From contig SMSO01000034.1 of assembly GCA_004764695.1 (NCBI GenBank), positions 761,501 to 825,500 on the forward strand: a stretch of DNA of 64,000 nt, written 5' to 3'. This stretch comes from Schizochytrium sp. TIO01 (taxonomy: Eukaryota; Sar; Bigyra; Thraustochytrida; Thraustochytriidae). A program made the position numbers and the translations under genes. Positions 41,633 through 52,594 of the stretch are shown in pieces. Numbering within the stretch: position 1 is the stretch's first letter; each line of letters opens with the position of its first letter. Under the pieces are notes generated by a model. That model was not told where the DNA came from, made no database searches, and saw nothing but the letters and a program-made list of their open reading frames with translations.

Positions 41633-44600
41633 TTACATGAAACCAGAATGCTCAAGGGTCACGACGAGATCCTCACATAGACGGTGTTTCAATTTGGCTG
41701 AAATTTTTTCAAGCCGGTCCTTGGATCGTGCGCGTCGCATTCCTATTCTTATAGTACACGCAAGTGCCTCGTCGTAATTAAGGCGGACACACGTAGTGGG
41801 TGAAAGCACAGATGAGGTACCCAAGCTGCTACCGCGGGTTTTAGGGATCAAAACACTCCCGCGGGGTTCTCGTGACTCAGTGCTACCAGCATCTGAAGTC
41901 GCCGTTGTACGTGTTCCATTACCAGTTGAGTAGAAGCTTCGATTATTGTTGCTGTTGCTGGAAATGCCATTTGTGTATGCCGTGAATACAGTCGCCATGG
42001 TTGTAAGTCCTGAAACGGATCCTTCCTCTGAGGATGCTAGATCGTTCCAAGAGCCTGCCGAGCTTGCCGCAGTGGCACGACCAACATTAGCATGTACACC
42101 ATCTACTGTACAGATTGGAAACATGCCATCAACCTCAAAACCGAATTGCTGACCACGAAGGAAGTCATCAATGGTATTTTGTAGGGAGACACAGCGTGAG
42201 AAATTTATCATTCGAGGCTGATCTACAGAAACATATGGGATGTTGTGTTCCAGAGGATAAAGTAACTTCGTGGTAAGACCAAGGAAGGGGATGTGGCTTT
42301 TGTGGGCAGCCTTACTCAAGTCAGCGCGGTATACCAAATAGTCACCTTTACTGCGCACTGCACGCTTTAAATTTTCGAGGTGCTGCTTCTCCTTGCTGCT
42401 TAAAAAGTCCCATAACCACTGGAGCATGGGCTGCGACAGCCCTGCAACTAGGCCAAAGAAAGCATGAAAGTTATTTAACTTCCGACATTCAGTAGCGACA
42501 TCAACAAAGAAGAGTAAGCGGTTGACCCTTTCGACTACAACAATATGCCTATTAAGAATATAGGTCAAGGCCCACCAAGCATATGTATCAAAGAGCTCGA
42601 TGAGACGTTGTACAGCAATAGATTTATCCCGTGCATCTTTTGTCACAAGGTCGCGAGGTTCCACGAGCCTGTATGCCTCATCATAGAGTTGCCAGGTTAG
42701 AAATTGTGCAACGGCACTAGGTGAATAGCCTTCCAATTCAGCATCGCCTCCATGGCCACGGCTAGCAGCAGGGGAATTCATGCTTAGACCTTCTTCTGAA
42801 GACACGGATTCTCCATTTCGGCGTTTTTTCCAACCATGGCTCAGGCTACGCGCTCGGGCGTTGATCTTAAAGGTGGGTGATCGTCCACTATGGTTTCCGC
42901 CCACGAAATCTAGAGCAAATGATTTTTTGTGGGACTTGCGATGCGAGGACGAGGACGAGGAGGCCGAGCTCGGAGGTGCGGATGGCGGCGCTGCAGGTGG
43001 AGGGAGGGGGGTGCTCATGTACAAGATTGACGCCGATGAAGACGTCCGGCCTGTAGATGACATGTGCAGAGAGTTTGGCGTTGCCGAGGCACGGAACAAC
43101 GGGGAGCCAGAGGACTGGGGTGTGAGAGGCGGAGATGCAATTGGGATGCGAGGTGACTGCTCAGGTGATGCTGTGGCAGATGATAAAGAAGGAGCTCGGT
43201 AAGGTGCCACATTTGTTTCAACGCGTAAACCTGCGAATGAGGAGGTCGCGCCTTGAATCGGGTCCTCACATTCGGTATTACTCTGGCCTTGCTGTTGTTG
43301 GTTGTGACAGTCCACATGACTAGCTTGAGGAAGCGACAATGATTCATCGCCTGATATACTCGAAGAAGCTGTGCGCGCTATAAAGCGCGTTGCTTCTGAA
43401 GTGCAAGACACAGTTTCTGACAAGGATTTGCGAATAGTACAATTACTGTTGATAGAGGGCGGGGCGGCAGGAGTAGATAATGCGAGTCCGCTGTGTTCAG
43501 AGAGTTTGCGACGCTCATCGTGGTGCAGAATCATATCTTCAGTTGCGGTTGCTGCTACGGGTTGATTATGTTCATCGTTTGGGCCACCCCACTCGTCCAT
43601 CGCAGCCATTAATTCTGTGGCACTTTGGGCCTCATTCTCGGAGAGGATCTCGTTGTTGCCTTCTTGGCGCATCCATGCACACAAGAACGCATGCGCGTTA
43701 CGCTGTAAAGTGGCCTTATCTGCATCAAGGCCAAGTTCTTTGAAGATTCGGCGCAGGGATTCTGATTCTTTGTTTTTACTTTCAGAGTCTTGTGATATTG
43801 ATAAAGCTGCGGTCTTTACAGGCGTCTTTGCGTGTTGATGACTCTGGTTATTATCAGTTTGCAAATAACTGCCGTTGTTATTCTCATCCTCTACCTGGGT
43901 CTTTGGACGAAGTATTTTTGAAGTGTTACTGGGATCAGCAGATAGTTGAGAACTGGATTTTAATGAAGGGATAGGTGCATCAGGACATGTTTGAAGAGCT
44001 ATGGTACTGACATCCTTCGCACTATTCCCAATCTCGTACAGGTGGTTTTCGGAAGCGGTTGATGATGTAACCTCAATGAGAGGAGGTATCGGCGACGAAG
44101 GTGATGCGTCGGGATCAGATGTACTTGGATCCTCATTGAGTTTCATCTCCTCGTCATGGTCCCCATGACCCTCATGAGCATCAACACAGTTGATGTTATT
44201 GTTGTTGTTAATGGTGTTGTCATCGTTGTTCTCAGTCGTGACCTTGCTTGCAACATTAGACTTTGTTGTTTCGGTTTTGCGGAGTTGTTCTTGTGGCAAC
44301 ACTGCAACGTCCTTTTCTTTGCGGGATATTATAACCATGATACCATCATCAGATGGGTGCATGAGGTGCAGTGAACGGCCCGTGAAATCTTCATCGCATG
44401 GGTCATTACCCAGTATAAAGATTTGCAAGAGACCCAGGACCTCACTAGGTGTAGTATATTGCCAATAGGTGTTGAGGAAAGCATCCCAGAATCCATACCC
44501 ACGTGAGCCAATAACAAACTTGATCAGAAAGGGAAGGCTGCCGTAGAGAATCTGCATACCTGGTTCTCCGTCCTTGCGGTCAGCCTTCATATTTCTCCAG

Positions 44601-45736
44601 GTTTGCGAGAGGCCTACGAGGGAGCTTCGATTTGAGGGTGGAATAGGATCCACGATAAGCTCGAAGTCTTCATCTGAAGCGAGCCGCTGGGCGAGTAGGC
44701 TGCTTGTGCCACCTGTACTAGTGTTGTTGATATAGAAGCTGTCATTTTGTTGCACCCGAAGATCTGCGGCATCTCCGAAGCTGCTGCCGATGCTGCTTCG
44801 TCTACACGTCATGCTGGCAGATGCAAGTGATCCACAATTTGATGGTGGGCTAGGCCCTGAATTCAAAGATGACCCATCAGAGTTCATGGCTCCAGGGGCT
44901 GCCATTGTGGATACTGTGGCAGCAGATGAAGTTGTTGAGGCGGAGGCAGCGGAGTTGTTTGCATGAGTTGCATGCTTTGTCTCATACGCATGGGATCCTT
45001 TGACAGAGCAATCTTCATCCGTGGTGTCTGATGGATCTGAAAGTGACCCTGCAGGCCTTGCGCGGCTTACATCATTCAGCGTGCTCGGAACTGAGCTAGC
45101 ACCAGAGGCCAATGACCTTTCGCTCCCATTAGTCATTGGTTCTCCTCCATGCATTTGATGGTATTGTTGTTGCTGGTGCTGGTGCGGGGTTGATAATCCG
45201 CCACTTGATGGCAACGATGATGAGCTCCACCCGAACCATCCTCCATTTTTGCCCAGCGCCCTTTTGAAAATATCTCTTTTGCGCCTGCGCGTATGCTGTT
45301 GTTGTTGTGGATTATGGTATTGTTGTTGCTGGTATTGCGACATTTCCGATTGCGATTTGTACGTAGACGTAGTCGAAAGTATAGATGAAGAAGATGATGT
45401 CTGCCGGCCTTCTACTTGAAGGGGCCTTCGCATTCGAGAAGCACCTTCGCTGTCGTCTTTTTGGGACTGGCAGCTCTTGTCGCTGTCGTGATAGTTTGCA
45501 CTGCCAGGGTTACCTTTGCTGCTCTTGTTGCTCTTGTTGCTCTTGCTACTGCCGCTGCCGAGGGCGCTGCCGTCTCCCGGTGGGTCCTGGTACCGCTGGC
45601 GAGCGCGCTGCTCGTTCTGTTGCTGGAGGAGCTGGAGACTGGCGCGCCTCCCAAGCAGCGCCACGGTTACCAGCGCCTCCGTGGCGGGCCCTGGCGAGTC
45701 CGAGCTCGCGGTGGACCCGCTCCCGCGCATCGGCAT
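41633..45736 (-). CDS. Ras guanine-nucleotide exchange factor (RasGEF) with interrupted REM domain
   Basis: 1367 residues from the ATG at 45736 (MPMRGSGSTA). Residues 1-350 are Ser/Gln-rich and disordered. About 390-450 contains the start of a REM (RasGEF-N) domain (FWDAFLNTYWQYTTPSEVLGLL). This is followed by a low-complexity insert of over 200 residues rich in Asn, Ser and Asp. At about 655-700 comes a helical segment (LRRIFKELGLDADKATLQRN) that could be the rest of REM. The catalytic CDC25-homology domain spans about 1000-1210: YSPSAVAQFLTWQLYDEAYR, VVERVNRLLFFVDVATECRK, LNNFHAFFGLVAGLSQPML, and FLGLTTKLLYPLEHNIPYV. It activates Ras-family GTPases at membranes; which GTPase is unknown. No other domain is visible. 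The stop TAA overlaps a weak donor-like ATGTAAGA, but no downstream exon is apparent. Confidence 0.92.
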   Translation of the reverse strand: MPMRGSGSTASSDSPGPATEALVTVALLGRRASLQLLQQQNEQRARQRYQDPPGDGSALGSGSSKSNKSNKSSKGNPGSANYHDSDKSCQSQKDDSEGASRMRRPLQVEGRQTSSSSSILSTTSTYKSQSEMSQYQQQQYHNPQQQQHTRRRKRDIFKRALGKNGGWFGWSSSSLPSSGGLSTPHQHQQQQYHQMHGGEPMTNGSERSLASGASSVPSTLNDVSRARPAGSLSDPSDTTDEDCSVKGSHAYETKHATHANNSAASASTTSSAATVSTMAAPGAMNSDGSSLNSGPSPPSNCGSLASASMTCRRSSIGSSFGDAADLRVQQNDSFYINNTSTGGTSSLLAQRLASDEDFELIVDPIPPSNRSSLVGLSQTWRNMKADRKDGEPGMQILYGSLPFLIKFVIGSRGYGFWDAFLNTYWQYTTPSEVLGLLQIFILGNDPCDEDFTGRSLHLMHPSDDGIMVIISRKEKDVAVLPQEQLRKTETTKSNVASKVTTENNDDNTINNNNNINCVDAHEGHGDHDEEMKLNEDPSTSDPDASPSSPIPPLIEVTSSTASENHLYEIGNSAKDVSTIALQTCPDAPIPSLKSSSQLSADPSNTSKILRPKTQVEDENNNGSYLQTDNNQSHQHAKTPVKTAALSISQDSESKNKESESLRRIFKELGLDADKATLQRNAHAFLCAWMRQEGNNEILSENEAQSATELMAAMDEWGGPNDEHNQPVAATATEDMILHHDERRKLSEHSGLALSTPAAPPSINSNCTIRKSLSETVSCTSEATRFIARTASSSISGDESLSLPQASHVDCHNQQQQGQSNTECEDPIQGATSSFAGLRVETNVAPYRAPSLSSATASPEQSPRIPIASPPLTPQSSGSPLFRASATPNSLHMSSTGRTSSSASILYMSTPLPPPAAPPSAPPSSASSSSSSHRKSHKKSFALDFVGGNHSGRSPTFKINARARSLSHGWKKRRNGESVSSEEGLSMNSPAASRGHGGDAELEGYSPSAVAQFLTWQLYDEAYRLVEPRDLVTKDARDKSIAVQRLIELFDTYAWWALTYILNRHIVVVERVNRLLFFVDVATECRKLNNFHAFFGLVAGLSQPMLQWLWDFLSSKEKQHLENLKRAVRSKGDYLVYRADLSKAAHKSHIPFLGLTTKLLYPLEHNIPYVSVDQPRMINFSRCVSLQNTIDDFLRGQQFGFEVDGMFPICTVDGVHANVGRATAASSAGSWNDLASSEEGSVSGLTTMATVFTAYTNGISSNSNNNRSFYSTGNGTRTTATSDAGSTESREPRGSVLIPKTRGSSLGTSSVLSPTTCVRLNYDEALACTIRIGMRRARSKDRLEKISAKLKHRLCEDLVVTLEHSGFM

Positions 45737-46072
45737 TGAATGTATTGTAGATGCAGAAGAAGAAGAAAATGAAGAAGAAGGAGGAGGAGCAGAATATAAT
45801 TATGAGCCTAGCTAGGTCACGGTAGGTACTAGTACTTAAGTATGTATATATATTATGAATATACATACCTATATATACTTTTGATTTTTATTGATTTAAA
45901 AAAAACATTTTAACCTGAAAATAAACACGTAGATAGTATTAATTTTTGTTATTTTTGTAGAAATTAAAAACAGAATCATTCTCGTGAATCAAATTCTAAT
46001 ATGGAAGCGCACAGGTACCCATTGGTAGTAGAAGGCAGCAGCGCTACCTGCTCCGAGTCTGCATCGATGAGT

Positions 46073-46144
46073 GATTGTTTTGGCTTGAGTCTTTACCAAA
46101 TCAAAAAGATTTTAACTCAATACCTCCGACTAGCGAAAGTGCTA
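46073..46144 (+). repeat. Dispersed short repeat, best-preserved copy
   Basis: Head GATTGTTTTGGCTTGAGTC, middle CAAATCAAAAAGATTTTAAC, and tail TACCTCCGACTAGCGAAAGT followed by G. The head is identical over 19 bases to the minus-strand copy at 5353-5433. This copy serves as the reference for the family. Confidence 0.85.
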
Positions 46145-46725
46145 CTGCCTCCACCTTTATGGAGTGAAAAAAAGAAACAGGCCAAAGTGTAAAATAGTGG
46201 GTAGTAATAGTTAATATTAGTTATGTACCTAAGGGAGGCATTCTCTATAGATGTTTTGATTTTTACTGAAGTAAGGAACTACGTACATATACCTTATTGC
46301 CAATTAGAAAAACAAGTAAGTTCCATGGGTAACAAGAAAGGCAGAAAGAAGACGGAGAGAAGAGGAATGATTTTCAAAAGCTCTTTCTGCCTGTTTGCTA
46401 CTACCATTCTCCTATCTGAGATGCCTAGGTTGCCCATTCTCTGTAAGAGTATGGTTTGTGTCGTATTCTTGTGATCAAAAACTTGTTGCACGCAGAGAAA
46501 GAAATGTGGAGAGGCGGCACCTAGCTCATAGCTATCTAGACAGGGATCAAGGTGGAGAACCAAGAGATCTACAACGTCACTCTGAGAACAGCAGCTGATG
46601 ATGGAGAGATTCTTCAAGACCCTGAAAGATGATAATCTCCTCTTTCGTTAAAATACATGGTCTCTGAAAGGGCTCGAAGTTTTGGAGACAAAAAGAAAGA
46701 AAAAGACAAAAAGGCAGTCCAATAA

Positions 46726-46749
46726 TGTAGGTAGGTAGGTAGGTAGGTA
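46726..46749. repeat. GTAG tetranucleotide repeat
   Basis: About five to six perfect GTAG units followed by TACTCTAGTAG. It is a simple array of the same motif that forms palindromes elsewhere. Confidence 0.85.
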
Positions 46750-47023
46750 CTCTAGTAGTTACCTGAGTACCTGTTATTTGCAAAATCAAAACAAAACCTA
46801 TTGAATTCGATCACAATTACGGTAACTTAGCGGTAGTAGGTAGAAGCGACGAGGGGAGAGAGTAAGAAGTGAGGCAGCCAGTAATACTTAGCTAGGCAAG
46901 CTAGGCAAGCCTCGTCGTTGTGGAGCACTCTCTCTCCACTATCGTGCTGTACATACCTTAATTAAAAAATCCTTCGACTTGGGCGAAGAAGGCTCGTTAC
47001 AATAGATTAGTAGATTGACTATG

Positions 47024-47047
47024 ATTGATTGATTGATTGATTGATTG
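47024..47047. repeat. GATT tetranucleotide repeat
   Basis: Five to six perfect GATT units. Confidence 0.85.
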
Positions 47048-47279
47048 GGAAGACAGAGGCAGAAGCGCTGGAAAAGGTCGTCTTTATCTGACTTATTTGA
47101 CGTTGAAGGATCCAAAGTATGTTTGAGCGAGAAGGTTTACATTTACTCAACCAAGTTCAGATTTAAGTTCAACTCAGCCCACAATGTTGTGGGATTGTTG
47201 AAGAATCAAGTGGACCATGGCAAAAAGACATGCGCACTGCTCAGTTGTCGCAGTTTGTTCGAGTAAACCTGGGCAGCAG

Positions 47280-47466
47280 TTTGTTTGTTTGTTTGTTTGT
47301 TTGTTTGTTTGTTTGTTTGTTTGTTTGTTTGTTTGTTTGTTTGTTTGTTTGTTTGTTTGTTTGTTTGTTTGTTTGTTTGTTTGTTTGTTTGTTTGTTTGT
47401 TTGTTTGTTTGTTTGTTTGTTTGTTTGTTTGTTTGTTTGTTTGTTTGTTTGTTTGTTTGTTTGTTT
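47280..47466. repeat. TTTG microsatellite, 187 bp perfect
   Basis: Nearly 47 uninterrupted TTTG units, the longest perfect array in the window. Every frame on both strands is open through it, which creates false Val-Cys-Leu-Phe repeat proteins. Confidence 0.98.
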
Positions 47467-48095
47467 AGCGCATGATAAACTCGTACCTACTAGTAGCCAC
47501 CTACCTGCCCACCCATCTACCTGCTATGCTACTATGAAGGAAACCAAGAAAACGAAGAAGCGCAGCAGAATCCTCATTCATCTAAGTACACCTCTAGAGT
47601 GATCCGAAATCCAGGGACAATTGATCGCGAATGAATGATGAGCATTGCGTCGTCGCACAACTTTCGCAAATATAGTAAGGGCTCAAAGAGAACGCAGCAG
47701 GAATCTGCGCCATAGGGCCCATGGTGTCATTTACGTGCGTACGTAGTAGGTAGGTAGTAGGCACCTAGCTAGAGCAAGGCGCCTTTGCTCTCACTGTGTC
47801 GCTTTCTTCGCAGTCTGCTCCTGTCAGTCCTTCTTCTGGCAAAACCCAATGTCAAAGCGTAGGACTCTCTCTCTCTCTCATTCTGGCATTGACTGTTGAT
47901 GCCATCTGACCCAGTTTGATGGCGCACCTACTACTACGTACCTGTCTGACTGACTAAGTTTCCATCTTTCTGTATCTATCTATTATGGAGAGCTGCTTAG
48001 ATTCCTTCGAGTGCGCCCTTCGACGATTTGGTAAACCAAAACAATCAATCAATGGTAGGTAGCTACTACCGCCTAGCTAGCGAGCTAGTTCGTTA

Positions 48096-48148
48096 AGCAA
48101 GCAAGCAGGCAAGCAAGCAGGCAAGCAAGCAGGCAAGCAAGCAGGCAG
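48096..48148. repeat. GCAA-based minisatellite with 12-bp higher-order unit
   Basis: AAGCAAGCAGGC-type units repeat about four times. Each third tetramer carries a G in place of A, so the array has a 12-bp period built on a 4-bp one. Confidence 0.85.
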
Positions 48149-48265
48149 CGATCTCGTGGCGTCCCTTCAAGATTAGATTAGATTCTTCTGAAACATATGA
48201 ATGATGGCAGCGGAAGGTTTAATTTGGAGCTTAAATTGGATCCCCAGAAGTTTCAAGTTGGGTTG

Positions 48266-48327
48266 AAGAAAGAAAAGAAAAGAAAAGAAAAGAAAAGAAA
48301 CAAAAGAAAAGATAAGATAAGATAAGA
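48266..48327. repeat. AAAAG and GATAA pentanucleotide repeats
   Basis: AAAAG units for about 35 bases, a short interruption, then GATAA units. These are the only clear period-5 arrays in the window. Confidence 0.8.
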
Positions 48328-51244
48328 AAAAAGGGGGTTCTTCTCCATTTTAAAGTTACGTACTCCTCTTGAAAGGTTTTCTTACTTCAAATTTTAGCGA
48401 AAACGCATGGTTTTATAGATATTATCACTCATATGCAACAAGTAAACCCTCAGAGGCTATTCGAAGTAGTATTTATATTATAATTTCTGCCAGTGTACTT
48501 TTAATTATTTTATTTCATAAAAGTCAATCTCAAGCTATATTAGAGTTGGTACGATTTGGTAGTACTGTAATGACGGTACTGCATACGTAGTTCTAGGTTA
48601 TTGGCTGCTAGTCAAACTCTTAGGGACTTTTAGAGCAGATGGGGAAGTAAATAGGCAAAAGTGGTAAATAGGAAACTCAATGGTGTGGGAAAGAGGGAAA
48701 GAGGGATAGAAGGAACGAATGAGAGACAAGTTGAAGTTAGTTTGGAAACATCATGTGAGCAAACTAACATTCATCTTATTAGGCAGACTATTTCTATTCA
48801 AGAACCTACACAACCTACCAAATACGATTAAGTTAAAAAAAAACTCAGGCTGTTTTTCCTTTTCTTCTTTTTTTGCATTGCTATAAGTAGGTAGCTAATT
48901 TGCACTTAGGTACCTAGGCATAGGGTTGATTTTTTAATTATTAATTATTAATGTTTTAAAATTAAAAAAATATATTTTAATTAGAAAAATAGTAACACAA
49001 TAGATATGATACCCTGAGTGTGTCCCAGTGAGAGAGTATAGAAAAGAAAAGGCTCTCTCTGAAAGCCAGGAATCTTCTTCGAGACCTAAAGAAATTAGCC
49101 GTCGCAAAGGTCTGAAGTTCTTCGTACCTCACATTCCATCTCTTCATCAGTAGGTAGGGTGGGTACCTACCATGATCATGGTCACAATCAGGGCACTGTG
49201 GCCGCAGTCACATTTTCGATAAATTGGACGCAGAAATAGCAAGAACCCCTTCACGTGAGGCGATTATTACAAGCGATCTTTTCACCACTGAGTCTACCTA
49301 GCCATATAGAATAACTAACCAATCGATGCCTAGCTAGTTAGGTACGAACCCACCCAGCCCTTCTTAAGTAAAAACAACGTTCAAGTTGTAAGGTATTCAT
49401 TCATCCACAGAAAGATTGATCGATCTTTCCGACTCTCAAATGGGCTCTTGTAGCACCTTCTCTTGCAGCGTGGCCTTTCTTAGTAGTTCTGACAAGTCTC
49501 TCACTCACAGGCTATTCTAATAGATCCTTGGACTTACTTGGATGAAAACTCATCTGAGGATATGCTGGTGCGCCCCGATGAAGGCGTGAAGCAAAAACTG
49601 CATCTTTTCCGTATTTACCTGTAAGTAAACTTGACAGAGTAACAACCAGGCAATAAGAGCCACCTAGATAGTAGATTTAGACAGAGGTCTTACCAAGTGG
49701 GAATACGAGAGGCTCTCAATAAGTTAAGTGGGAACATTTTGATGGCCACCGTGATCAAGATCACAAGAAGTTTGAACAATGCAAAGGTTGGGGAACACAC
49801 ATGTACGACCAAAGGCTCAAATGGCCATTTAAAGCTGGCCAATTTGCACCGACAACCGGAAGCTGTGAAGATCCACCAGCATAAGCAAGAGCTCTTTAAT
49901 AAGACTCTGAAACTGTCTCGGGTCATAATTTACATAGGTTTCATTTAGTATACCTGTTTTTGGGATCTTTGGTAATTTGACCGCAAACCGTCTGGTTCAC
50001 ATAATATATTGGAAGTCAGATTGCGCTTGCGAAGGTATCTTAAACAATAAGTAGATACCACGGTAGTCTCATTTATATAATTCGTACCTTATCGGCGGAT
50101 ATGCCATGCCGAATCCCTTCCTTTTTTAGTCATGTGAAGAGAAAAAATGATGGGTAGGTAGGTAAGTAGGTACCTGCATATCAACCTACAGTTTCGATTA
50201 TCATTCCGGGCCGTTCGTGTTTTCCCATTAGTTTAGCCTTTGGAGCAACCCAAAATAGCAACCGCGGTTGTTGTTTGGTTATAACGTTTGATTAATGCTC
50301 ATCCATTGCAAGACAAAGTATATGAAGCTTTACAAGGTTATTGGTTTAGTCTTCGACCAAAAAATACTATTAGTGAGACCACAAACATCTTCAAGGGCTC
50401 AAGACCGCACACGTATTGAAGGAAAAATGGATCTTGAATACAGATGTATCCTTCCCTGCGGAGTTCGTAGTTATCACATTTTCCCATCCTGGTGTCGAAA
50501 ACACTGATGACAATTAGACATGTCGCAGTTTGGAGATCGAATCCCCTCGATCTAATGATTTGGTAATTGCATGAAGGCTAAGTTGTTGGGCGTGCAACGT
50601 TAAACATCAGCAATCAAGTTTGTTGCTGTATACTACCCATCTCCCCTCTTGAAGAGACTCTGTTGCCCATCAATTGTTCTGCACTCGTGTTTCCACCTTT
50701 TCTAGTGGTTGTTCTGTATACCTTTTCGGTTACTTCGAGATTAGGACCCCATGATATTGCTCGATGCGAGCGAGAACCCCATTCTTATCCCCGATGCTGT
50801 AATAATCAAAATAGAGCTCCATTCAAAAGTGGTTTTCTGAAGTAAGGAAGCAACTATAATTCTCTTTATACGGGCTAAGGACAAGTTATAACGGAACAAA
50901 GGCAGCTCTGATGTGGGATCTTTTGGACCATTTTTTTCATTCAGAAGCTGTGATTGGATGCACGAAATAACGACGATATAAGAATATCAAATACTTGTTT
51001 TCAATTCCAAAATACACATGACTTAGGGATCTGTGATTAAACTTTATAAAATAAATCAATCATCATGTTAGATTCATTCGCAACGAATTGAATCAAAACT
51101 TGCATCTATAGTGCTTTTGTTTATAATGGTAACATACTTAAAGAGAATCGACTAACACATACATTTATTTCCTCTTTAATATGTTTCTTTTGTTTTCCCG
51201 CTATATACATATATAGCAACGATAACGACAGCTTCTGGAGTATT

Positions 51245-52594
51245 TTAACGGGGACTTTGCCGTCGTGAATGTAAAGCGCGGTCTAGAACAACCATAATTG
51301 TATAAGTTCCGCCTGTCAGGGCGCAAAGATGAGTCAGCAAATGCGCCCAGGTTTTAGGTTTCGCAACGTACTGCAGACGCAGGGGCGGAGTATCATAAAA
51401 GAAATGCAACGATGGCATGGAGGATTCTGTGGATGGACGGACATGCTCTGAAGCGGCGTACTGGTGTGTAGCAACAAGTGGCTCTCCTGAGAGGATAATG
51501 TCGGTTGGGACTACTTTCAGATAATAGTGAACAAGATGCCCAGCCGTCACCTCACGATTAACACCTTCAAGGGGAGGTTTCCCAGGATTATTTGTCATAA
51601 CAACCTTGGATAAAGCTTGGGTAGAAGAATTCGGGGGGGTTTTGCCAAACCACAAAGAGTGAATTTCATGCGACATATCAACCCCGGCAGGACCCGCAGC
51701 ACCAAAAATCATTGAGAATAGTTCATCTCGTGCAACCTTGGACGATGGTGCAAAGTGAAAGCTACCCTTAGCCTTTGGAACAAGAAGGCTACCGAAAACC
51801 TCACAACCAGGTGTTACTATACCTTTGCCAAAACGCGAATCGGCCGGAAGAGGCTGCTTCATATTTTTGCGGCACTGCCAAAATCGGTTTTTACCATCTT
51901 GGCGCCAGTCCCAGCCACGTGAAATGAAAGCTGCTTCTACCTCCTCACAGGTGTTGCAGCATTCAGTGGACCCGTCCTCTTGATCAACTTGACCTTTAGC
52001 CTGCTTTGCCTTAATGACATCTTCGTGTATTGCTTCGTAACACGATCCACATTGCAGCAATGAAGCACCATTGCCACTAGCGGAAGTTGTTCTTTTATTT
52101 GCACTTGCCTCTTTTGATTGCGCAGAGTTATGACGATCTGACTGTGCTCCTGCATTTGCGGTGTGTTGGCGCTGCCAGTGTGTGAGTTCTGCCATTGAGA
52201 GCACAGTATTGTCCTCTTCGTGGCCGTACTGTAGCACCTGACCATAAGCAAGTCCATCTCTAGTTAGAGGAATCTTAAAGATCTCATGTTCAGAGCCGTG
52301 GTGTTCGCCGCCGCTGGCATCCACAGTCTCCACGGCAAGGTGATCGCAAGAGAGTTTGGCAAAACTCACATCAAAGTGAATTTCAAGGACCTCATCGAGA
52401 GCTGCATCTACAAGGACCTCTTCTTCGGCCTCCACAACCAAGAAGAAGTTAGCAAGCTCCGACGCAAGGAGCACCACAATTAGAGCCACACCCACAAGAG
52501 ATATGACACCACCAGCATGCGTGCGAACGCGAAACTCCTCGGCGGCTTTGGGAAAGGCATCTAGGCCACGTAGACGCTCGAGAATCCCGCTCAT
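51245..52594 (-). CDS. ERGIC3: ERGIC3/Erv46-type ER-Golgi cargo receptor
   Basis: 449 residues from the ATG at 52594 (MSGILERLRGLDAFPK); the frame extends upstream only to a GTG. It belongs to the Erv41/Erv46 family that cycles between ER and Golgi in COPII/COPI vesicles and retrieves cargo. Order: a short cytosolic N-terminus with the family motif LDAFPKAAEEFRVRTHAGG, a first transmembrane segment at about 28-53, a large lumenal domain, and a second transmembrane segment at about 411-440 (AHLLTHLCALTGGTYTIMVV). The Erv46-specific Cys cluster is present (CGSCYEAIHED, ECCNTCEEVEAAFISRGWDW), as are QCRKN and GSFHFAPS. Between about residues 130 and 185 a polar linker is longer than in animal proteins. 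The tail SRRQSPR lacks an obvious KKxx retrieval signal. Confidence 0.95.
   Translation of the reverse strand: MSGILERLRGLDAFPKAAEEFRVRTHAGGVISLVGVALIVVLLASELANFFLVVEAEEEVLVDAALDEVLEIHFDVSFAKLSCDHLAVETVDASGGEHHGSEHEIFKIPLTRDGLAYGQVLQYGHEEDNTVLSMAELTHWQRQHTANAGAQSDRHNSAQSKEASANKRTTSASGNGASLLQCGSCYEAIHEDVIKAKQAKGQVDQEDGSTECCNTCEEVEAAFISRGWDWRQDGKNRFWQCRKNMKQPLPADSRFGKGIVTPGCEVFGSLLVPKAKGSFHFAPSSKVARDELFSMIFGAAGPAGVDMSHEIHSLWFGKTPPNSSTQALSKVVMTNNPGKPPLEGVNREVTAGHLVHYYLKVVPTDIILSGEPLVATHQYAASEHVRPSTESSMPSLHFFYDTPPLRLQYVAKPKTWAHLLTHLCALTGGTYTIMVVLDRALHSRRQSPR

Larger units (their letters stand above)
45737..51244. other. 5.5-kb repeat-rich spacer without a supported gene
   Basis: The RasGEF upstream region is followed by a full copy of the dispersed repeat (46073), a GTAG array (46726), a GATT array, the TTTG tract, a GCAA array, AAAAG and GATAA arrays, and many TAGGTACCTA palindromes. 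The frames at 48369-48590 (one possible membrane segment) and 49697-49948 are the only non-repeat frames that caught my eye. Neither resembles a known protein. Confidence 0.6.

Noticed and set aside
41620..41640. RasGEF stop codon within ATGTAAGA, a donor-like string
   Set aside because: Only a partial donor match. No branch site or plausible exon is seen before the thymidine kinase gene, and TAAG is a common stop context.
47217..47602. Open frames encoding Val-Cys-Leu-Phe repeats
   Set aside because: A TTTG array has no stop codon in any frame, so the frames are a by-product of the microsatellite.
48369..48590. Short AT-rich frame with one possible membrane segment
   Set aside because: It lacks a convincing ATG context, family resemblance and coding-type composition. 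Organelle-derived DNA was considered but nothing recognisable supports it.
49697..49948. 83-codon frame and its antisense 78-codon frame
   Set aside because: Both strands are open over the same stretch and neither resembles a known protein.
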